Positions 31,453 through 36,328 of a DNA stretch of 36,328 nt are shown in pieces (positions within the stretch are counted from its first letter, which is position 1; each line of letters starts with the position of its first letter). The stretch spans positions 1 through 36,328 of the forward strand of contig JAUWQN010000009.1 in assembly GCA_030611045.1 (NCBI GenBank). Direction: 5' to 3'. The position numbers and the translations under genes are program-made. The stretch comes from Methanosarcinales archaeon. GTDB taxonomy: Archaea; Halobacteriota; Syntropharchaeia; Alkanophagales; Methanospirareceae. Under the pieces are notes generated by a model. It ran no database searches, was not told the origin of the DNA, and saw only the letters and a program-made list of their open reading frames with translations.

Positions 31453-31542
31453 CTAACAGCCCACTTTTACTACTAATTATATCTGCTATATAAGTATTCT
31501 ATAAAAACGAAGCGAAACAGGGGGATAGAAGGCGGAGCAAGC

Positions 31543-32394
31543 TTATGATGGAAAAAGAGGAACAAATGACACATAACCGCTCTCTATTACCTTTGAATCT
31601 TCGAGTCTTAAAGCTACAATCTTAGTATCTTCCATAGAAATATTTGCAAGTTTAGCTGCAGCCTCTATCGCATCGTCCAAGTTCCCTATTTTATCTACGA
31701 GACCAAGATGCAAGCTTTCTTCACCGGTAAACCAGCCTCCTTTTGCTATTCTCGTTATATTCTCCTCGTTTATGTTCCTGTGCTCAGTAATGCAGTTCAA
31801 AAACACTTCGAGAACGTTTTCTAACCGTCCCTCCAAATAACCTCTTTCACTCTCATTTAACCGGTAATCTGCAAACATATCTTTGAATTCGCCGGAGGGC
31901 ATAGAAGATAGTTCTTCCGCTTCTTCTGATGCATTTATTGGAACGTCAAAAGGAAACTCTAAGGAAGCCCCTATACTTCCAACCATCGACATAGGCGTAG
32001 CTACTATCTCATCTGCTGCAACTGCAACTAAATATGCCCCAGAAGCACCGGTATTGCCTATAGATGCAACAACAGGCTTCTTTACCCTTTTTACTGCGCT
32101 ATACATATCCCATGATGCCCCTGCTTCTCCTCCTGGACTGTTTATCCTTAGCACGATTGCTTTTATCTTGCTATCTTCTTCAGCATGAAGTAAAAGTTCT
32201 CGAAATTCTCCCGGATTTGTTCCTACTCCACGATTCTCAGTTATCTCCCCAGTAACCTCAATAATGGCTATTTTGTTTGATGGAGCATGCCACTTCTCAC
32301 CAGGTAAAAAGAATAATACGAAAAATGCTCCTGCGAGTATCGCTGCTACTAATACCGTAACGATGATTATTTTCTTTCTCATTCGCCCGACCAC
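31543..32394 (-). CDS. sppA: Signal peptide peptidase SppA (S49)
   Basis: This is a membrane-anchored serine protease that degrades cleaved signal peptides. An N-terminal anchor (about 8-30, KIIIVTVLVAAILAGAFFVL) precedes the S49 domain with IKAIVLRINSPGGEAG, the nucleophile S118 in NTGASGAYLVA and the general base K171 in SGEFKDMF, the Ser/Lys pair and spacing of the archaeal and Bacillus enzymes. GWFTGEESLHLGLVDKIG closes the domain. Its start overlaps the end of the alcohol dehydrogenase gene by 16 bases, so the two are co-transcribed. Confidence 0.93.
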   Translation of the reverse strand: MVGRMRKKIIIVTVLVAAILAGAFFVLFFLPGEKWHAPSNKIAIIEVTGEITENRGVGTNPGEFRELLLHAEEDSKIKAIVLRINSPGGEAGASWDMYSAVKRVKKPVVASIGNTGASGAYLVAVAADEIVATPMSMVGSIGASLEFPFDVPINASEEAEELSSMPSGEFKDMFADYRLNESERGYLEGRLENVLEVFLNCITEHRNINEENITRIAKGGWFTGEESLHLGLVDKIGNLDDAIEAAAKLANISMEDTKIVALRLEDSKVIESGYVSFVPLFPS

Positions 32395-33551
32395 ATCTGC
32401 TCAAACAGCTTTATTGCATCTTTCTGCTCGATTTTACGAGGGTTCCGTGCTAAGTATCCCTTCTCCTTTAATAGTGCTTCAGCCAAATCAGGCAAGTCCC
32501 CCGCGGGCACATCCAAATCAGCAAGCCGTGTTGGCAATTTTAACGATTCCAATAGGTTCTTAACACGAGCAATAGCTTTAGAAGCTGCTTCTTCATCCGT
32601 CAACCGGGATACATCCTCACCCAGCTCTCGTGCCACCTTTGCTAACCATCCCTTAACTGCAGGTTCCTTCGCATTATATTCCATTATATAAGGCAACGCA
32701 AGTGCGGCAGCGATACCATGTGGAATTTTATACCTTGCTCCGAATGTATGAGCTGCTGCATGACCTGCTATAACACCTGCATTTCCAAATGCCATACCAG
32801 CCAGCATCGCTGCTATTGACATCTTTAAACGGGCATCGAGATTATCGCCATGTGAAAATGCTTCTTCTAAATTGTCTGCAATCTTCCTTATCGCTTCTAA
32901 TGCAAAAGAATCGGTCAGCGGGTTTGCGCCAAGTGAGATAAATGCTTCTATTGCATGACTCAGTGCGTCCACACCTGTGGAAGCGGTCACCTCTGGCGGC
33001 ATCGTGGCTGTGAACGATGGAGAAATTAACACAACGTCTGCGAGATTATAAGGACTTGCTATTGCCTTTTTCTTATCCTCAACAATGATGAGTGCGAATG
33101 GAGTAGCTTCCGCACCCGTTCCAGCCGTTGTCGGGATTAAAATCGTCGGGACGCTTGGGTTCACAATCTTGTTCGCACCAAAAAAATCGCTTGCACCCTG
33201 CTCAGGGTTAGAAGCTGACGCAGCGGCAACCTTTGCCATATCCAGCACGCTTCCGCCTCCAACACCCACCACCAGGTCATATCCCGCTGCTCTTGCAGCC
33301 ATTGCAACTTTTTCTGCAGCTTCTAAAGTTGGTTCCGACGCCACGTTATCGAAGATGTCTACTTCCACTACCTCTTTCAAAGGTCTTTCCACCTTCTCGA
33401 GCAAGCCTGCTTTTTCAATTGTGCCATCGGTAACAATGAACGCTTTTTCCGCACCCAATCCTTTCGCTTCAGCACCAATTTTTTCCTCTACAACGTCGCC
33501 AAAAACAATTCGTTTTGGTAACTGAACTGCATACACCCCCATTTTTACCAC
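32379..33551 (-). CDS. Iron-containing alcohol dehydrogenase
   Basis: This family III NAD(P)-dependent dehydrogenase has 390 residues. The nucleotide loop is VVGVGGGSVLDMAK (about 94-107) with TTAGTGAEAT further on. Metal ligands are Asp and His in GVDALSHAIEA and the two His in AGHAAAHTFGARYKIPHG. The listed start is MVKMGVYAVQL; ATG 33542 (MGVYAVQL) is an alternative. A minus-strand TATA-like TTATATAAG lies about 30 bases upstream. Primary alcohol, 1,3-propanediol or other substrates cannot be told apart from the sequence. Confidence 0.9.
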   Translation of the reverse strand: MVKMGVYAVQLPKRIVFGDVVEEKIGAEAKGLGAEKAFIVTDGTIEKAGLLEKVERPLKEVVEVDIFDNVASEPTLEAAEKVAMAARAAGYDLVVGVGGGSVLDMAKVAAASASNPEQGASDFFGANKIVNPSVPTILIPTTAGTGAEATPFALIIVEDKKKAIASPYNLADVVLISPSFTATMPPEVTASTGVDALSHAIEAFISLGANPLTDSFALEAIRKIADNLEEAFSHGDNLDARLKMSIAAMLAGMAFGNAGVIAGHAAAHTFGARYKIPHGIAAALALPYIMEYNAKEPAVKGWLAKVARELGEDVSRLTDEEAASKAIARVKNLLESLKLPTRLADLDVPAGDLPDLAEALLKEKGYLARNPRKIEQKDAIKLFEQMWSGE

Positions 33552-33734
33552 CCAATTATTAAATACTGAGCTAAGGACTTATATAACTTATCTTTACCTG
33601 AAGCGCCTTTTCGTTGGAGATTATCATAACCACCCGTAGACAAAAAGAAATGCGCGTGGATTTGCAGGAGAATACGAAAAATATTTAACAAATGAACGCA
33701 TACTAAAAACGCGGCATAGCCGGAGGAAACGAAT

Positions 33735-34337
33735 TTGACAGAAGTTCAGAAGAAAGTGCCGGATGCACAAAAGAACGAAGGAAAGGAACGTGAAGAGGCT
33801 AATGTAGAGGCTACAAGCACTGATTTGGAGCGATTGCAGGCGGAATTAGAAGAGAAGACGGCGTTAGCAGATGAGTATTTATCTCGACTGAAATACCTTC
33901 AAGCGGACTTTGAGAACTATAAAAAGATGGTGGCTCGTGAGAGGAAAATGTATGAACAGTGCGCAACTGAAGAGTTAATAAAACGCTTATTGCCAATTAT
34001 TGATACTCTTGAGGCAGGTTTTGCATCGGCTAAGCAGTGTGAGGATATAATGTCATTTGTAAAAGGGATTGAGTTGACATATAACGATTTAATGGCGGTG
34101 CTTGGCAAAGAGGGGTTAAAACCGATCAATACTGTTGGAGAGAAGTTCGACCCTTATAAACATGAAGTTACTATGACGGTTATTAACGATGATCTTCCTG
34201 AGGATATGATTTTGGAAGAACTTGAGAGAGGCTATATGCTGGGTGCGAAAGTGATACGAACATCGAAGGTTGGGATTTCAAAGAAGGCAGCACCTCGGAG
34301 CCACACCACTCAGAACAGCTCAGATAAAAAATCTTAG
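33735..34337 (+). CDS. grpE: Nucleotide exchange factor GrpE
   Basis: GrpE releases ADP from DnaK. A charged disordered N-terminus (1-30) leads into a long coiled coil (about 32-90, LQAELEEKTALADEYLSRL, LQADFENYKKM), a four-helix region with RLLPIIDTLEAGFASA and the beta-wing domain with EKFDPYKHEV and MLGAKVIRTSKVGISKK. The start is TTG with GGAGG eight bases before it. dnaK and dnaJ do not follow; the next gene is cooC on the other strand, overlapping this 3' end by 18 bases. Confidence 0.94.
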   Translation: MTEVQKKVPDAQKNEGKEREEANVEATSTDLERLQAELEEKTALADEYLSRLKYLQADFENYKKMVARERKMYEQCATEELIKRLLPIIDTLEAGFASAKQCEDIMSFVKGIELTYNDLMAVLGKEGLKPINTVGEKFDPYKHEVTMTVINDDLPEDMILEELERGYMLGAKVIRTSKVGISKKAAPRSHTTQNSSDKKS

Positions 34338-35099
34338 GAACGAGAGAGACAGAATTTTATCTTTAATCGCCTTTATATGCTCAACCGCTTCTCCACCTAC
34401 ATCTAACGGAGCTTTAGCCTCTATATCTGCCGTTATCAATGCTTGCTCATAAGGAATAGCTCCGAGTAAGGGTATGTTCATCTCCTCCAACTTAGTTTCG
34501 ATCTTTTTTTCCATCTCGGAATCCGTAACTTTGTTTATCACTGCCACTATATTGTTTATTCCGATATCCTCGCCGAGCTTCTTTATTCTGCCTACGGTCT
34601 CTACAGACCTCATCCCGGGCTCCACCACGGTAAGCATTATATCAACCCCTTTTGCGGTGCCTCGGCCTAAATGCTCTATCCCTGCTTCCATGTCCATGAT
34701 AACCGTGTTTTCCTTGAATAACACGTGTCGCAACAGCGCGCGCAGGAACGCATTTTCGGGGCATGTGCACCCGGTTCCGCCTTTCTCTATCGTGCCCATT
34801 ACCAATAGCGTCACGCCATCAGGTCCTTTTGCACCATATTTCATGATTATATCATCCACTTTTGGATTTAATTTGTAGACTCCAGTCCCGGTATGAGCAC
34901 CAGTCCGTTCAAAAATCAGATCCTTTAGTTCGGATATAGGCGGAGGGTTCTTTTCGATGCCCAGGACAAATTTCAAGTTCATTGCGGGATCTGCATCCAC
35001 CGCGATTACGTTCTGCCCATCCTGCGCCAAGAGTCGAGCAAGCGTACCTGCAATGGTGGTTTTACCCACACCGCCTTTTCCCGCAACTGCTATCTTCAT
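34320..35099 (-). CDS. cooC: CooC-type ATPase for CO dehydrogenase nickel insertion
   Basis: This MinD/CooC P-loop ATPase has 259 residues with the deviant Walker A motif GKGGVGKTT at 7-15 and VIAVDADPAMNL at 31-42. The CxC pair is C111-C113 (GCTCPENA), the dimer-interface metal site of CooC, which delivers nickel to CO dehydrogenase. IMDMEAGIEHLGRG is the Walker B region. It lies 39 bases downstream of a CooT-like gene on the same strand. The CO dehydrogenase/acetyl-CoA synthase genes are not in the window. Confidence 0.92.
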   Translation of the reverse strand: MKIAVAGKGGVGKTTIAGTLARLLAQDGQNVIAVDADPAMNLKFVLGIEKNPPPISELKDLIFERTGAHTGTGVYKLNPKVDDIIMKYGAKGPDGVTLLVMGTIEKGGTGCTCPENAFLRALLRHVLFKENTVIMDMEAGIEHLGRGTAKGVDIMLTVVEPGMRSVETVGRIKKLGEDIGINNIVAVINKVTDSEMEKKIETKLEEMNIPLLGAIPYEQALITADIEAKAPLDVGGEAVEHIKAIKDKILSLSFLRFFI

Positions 35100-35138
35100 G
35101 CTTTATCGCTTTATCTCCTCCGGTTACATAGCCCAGTT

Positions 35139-35279
35139 TCATTTCTGTCTTTTTAATTGTGTCTCACCTAATATCCCGGTGAGTTTTATCTCCTCACCGT
35201 CAATGTCTACACGCACTACATCCTCCATCAGTAATTCTCTATTTCCTTCTTTCTCTATGAACACACTCGATTCGCACAT
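35139..35279 (-). CDS. cooT: CooT-like nickel-binding protein, 46 aa
   Basis: A short frame from ATG 35279 begins MCESSVFIEKEGNRELLMED and continues VVRVDIDGEEIKLTGILGE, the beta-barrel pattern of CooT, whose Cys2 binds Ni(II) in bacterial members. GAGGG (35291-35295) precedes the start. Family members usually have about 60-66 residues; this frame stops early after QLKRQK. The +1 frame continues TIKKTEMKLGYV, which could be the original tail, so the gene may be naturally short or recently frameshifted. Position just upstream of cooC supports the assignment. Confidence 0.75.
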   Translation of the reverse strand: MCESSVFIEKEGNRELLMEDVVRVDIDGEEIKLTGILGETQLKRQK

Positions 35280-35327
35280 TTTGAGTTTTTCCCTCTGTAA
35301 TTCTTTACTGTGTTACACCTTTTTATT

Positions 35328-35345
35328 TAATTGTGTATGCAATTA
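35328..35345. promoter_or_regulatory. Inverted repeat in the cooT promoter region
   Basis: TAATTG-TGTATG-CAATTA is a perfect 6+6 inverted repeat about 50-65 bases before the cooT ATG and next to the AT-rich AATTAAATAAAAA (about 35320-35332) that could be its TATA region. It has the size of an operator for a dimeric regulator. The regulator is unknown; the winged-helix protein at 35379-35708 is one candidate. Confidence 0.35.
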
Positions 35346-35378
35346 GAACAATCCAATAACAGCAAATACTGCTCCCTG

Positions 35379-35708
35379 TTAAAGATTAAACTCTTTTAAC
35401 ACCCTTGGATCAATTTCATCCATGTTCAGCATATCTCTGATTCCTACTTCCTTGTTTACGTGAATTTTCTTTTGCAACTCGTTGTTTTCTATTTCCTCTA
35501 TCATCCTAACCAGGCCCATCTTTTCCAAGCGTGACACGTAATAACTCACCAACTTTTGATCCCATCCGAGTTTTTTTGAGATCTGATAAATACTCAGCCC
35601 GTCATTGTTATCCATAAATTCCAACAGCTCGTATTCCCTTTCTTCTGGCAATGTCTCCTTCTTCAGTGCCTGAGCCTCTGTTGGAAATGCTACGCTTTTA
35701 GCTCCCAT
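35379..35708 (-). CDS. Winged-helix transcriptional regulator, 109 aa
   Basis: After a 25-residue N-terminal segment, residues about 26-75 form a winged helix (ELLEFMDNNDGLSIYQISKK, WDQKLVSYYVSRLEKMGLV), with a wing-like strand pair at 70-90 and an acidic C-terminus. The type is MarR/ArsR-like, close to archaeal HTH proteins that lack a ligand domain. CTTATAAATG at 35721-35730 suggests a leaderless mRNA. It is divergent from the restriction-modification gene and lies upstream of cooT, so it might regulate either. Confidence 0.78.
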   Translation of the reverse strand: MGAKSVAFPTEAQALKKETLPEEREYELLEFMDNNDGLSIYQISKKLGWDQKLVSYYVSRLEKMGLVRMIEEIENNELQKKIHVNKEVGIRDMLNMDEIDPRVLKEFNL

Positions 35709-35752
35709 GTTTTCTAATTACATTTATAAGAAGATATAGCTTTCTCCGGCTT

Positions 35753-35780
35753 TGCACTTTTATTTGCGTCTGCACTTTTA
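35753..35780. repeat. Direct repeat TGCACTTTTA, 18-base spacing
   Basis: TGCACTTTTA occurs at 35753-35762 and again at 35771-35780 in the divergent gap between the winged-helix gene and the restriction-modification gene. The 18-base period is close to two helical turns, as for paired sites of one regulator. Confidence 0.4.
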
Positions 35781-35867
35781 ATCGAGTTAAAAAGATATTT
35801 AAAATGCGAAGCCTACAAGAACATAATATAGTAATAGATTTAAAAAACCGAATGAAGGGGGGATTTT

Positions 35868-36328
35868 ATGAACTATCACAAACATATTTTCAATCAAAAA
35901 ACGCTTAACATAGTCCTGAGCCGAATCGGAGCTTCTTCTGAACCAAATCTAAAAGAAAAACAGGAAATTATATCGAAATGGATTCAATTTCTTCAAAGCG
36001 GGAAATTGGACAATATTAAAGAGACGTCCATTGACCAGAAATTTTTGGATGACTTTTTCGTGAGTGTGTTAGGTTATCAGGGCGTGATAGGAGGTTCGGA
36101 AGCGTGGAATATGATACCCCAACAAAAGATGAAAGTTACCACCAACCGAGCAGATGGGGCATTAGGATATTTCTCAAACGAGCAAGAAGACATACGGGCG
36201 GTGATTGAACTCAAAGATGCCAATACCGATTTAGATTCGCCACAGCACCGCAGGAATGATAAAAGAACGCCTGTTCAGCAAGCTTTCGGGTACGCTCCGG
36301 AAGCGGGAAAGAGTTGCAAATGGGTTAT
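35868..36328 (+). CDS. Probable type IIG (Eco57I-like) restriction-modification enzyme, N-terminus
   Basis: The frame starts at ATG 35868 after AAGGGGGGAT and is cut by the right edge at 153 residues. It reads FLDDFFVSVLGYQG, TTNRADGALGYFS and IRAVIELKDANTDLDSPQ, then KRTPVQQAFGYAPEAGKSCKW. The D(G/A)...ELK arrangement (RADGALG then VIELKDA) is a PD-(D/E)xK nuclease core as found at the start of single-chain type IIG enzymes and related PglX/BREX-like proteins. The methyltransferase part would lie beyond the window. TATA-like GATATTTAAAATG at about 35793-35805 fits a leader of about 40 bases. Confidence 0.75.
   Translation, partial: MNYHKHIFNQKTLNIVLSRIGASSEPNLKEKQEIISKWIQFLQSGKLDNIKETSIDQKFLDDFFVSVLGYQGVIGGSEAWNMIPQQKMKVTTNRADGALGYFSNEQEDIRAVIELKDANTDLDSPQHRRNDKRTPVQQAFGYAPEAGKSCKWV

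Overview
The window is archaeal chromosomal DNA, most probably from a methanogen-related euryarchaeon (a Methanomicrobia, ANME or Syntrophoarchaeia-like lineage). The evidence is an HMf-type histone, uL11/uL1/uL10 ribosomal proteins, Rpo11, Csl4, aRF1, SRP19, FEN1 with a PIP box, a short archaeal PurA, and CooC plus a small CooT-like protein for nickel CO-dehydrogenase maturation. DUF2111 and DUF2117 proteins, which I know mainly from methanogens, fit this. TATA-like boxes lie about 25-30 bases before many starts, and several mRNAs look leaderless. The lineage call is inference; no marker here fixes the genus.

Left part (1-5400): an accessory region. A duplicated winged-helix/small-protein gene pair (one copy decayed) lies beside a large tyrosine recombinase and an unrecognised divergent ORF. 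Then come a class II (bacterial-type) HMG-CoA reductase and a decayed IS1-family transposase. From 5500 to 15140 there are mostly housekeeping genes: archaeal CoaD, an M24 peptidase, a DUF2117 protein, two CBS-domain proteins, PurA, the rpl11-rpl1-rpl10 operon (without rpl12), FEN1 and a TauE/SafE permease.

Middle (15200-24500): a MNT/HEPN pair whose HEPN gene is frameshifted by a 4-bp tandem duplication, two decayed genes, an M50 site-2-type protease with CBS domains, an SCP2-like protein behind a possible 14-codon leader ORF, a histone gene with a terminator-like hairpin, DUF2111 plus a third CBS protein, a KhtTU-like K+/H+ antiporter and an AEC permease.

Right part (24500-36328): argD-PHP, SRP19, TraB, aRF1, csl4-rpo11-tRNA-Gly(CCC), a bacterial-type RuvC, an EMC6-like membrane protein, SppA, an iron-dependent alcohol dehydrogenase, an orphan GrpE, cooT-cooC, a winged-helix regulator, and at the edge the start of a probable type IIG (Eco57I-like) restriction-modification enzyme.

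The most unusual signal is a dispersed family of short palindromic modules (arms such as ATCAAACTTT/AAAGTTTGAT and ACTTTCTTT/AAAGAAAGT, plus a shared AAAGAAAAAGTGT tail). They occur between genes, directly at the 3' end of tRNA-Gly, and inside traB, where related DNA forms an in-frame array of three 12-residue repeats.
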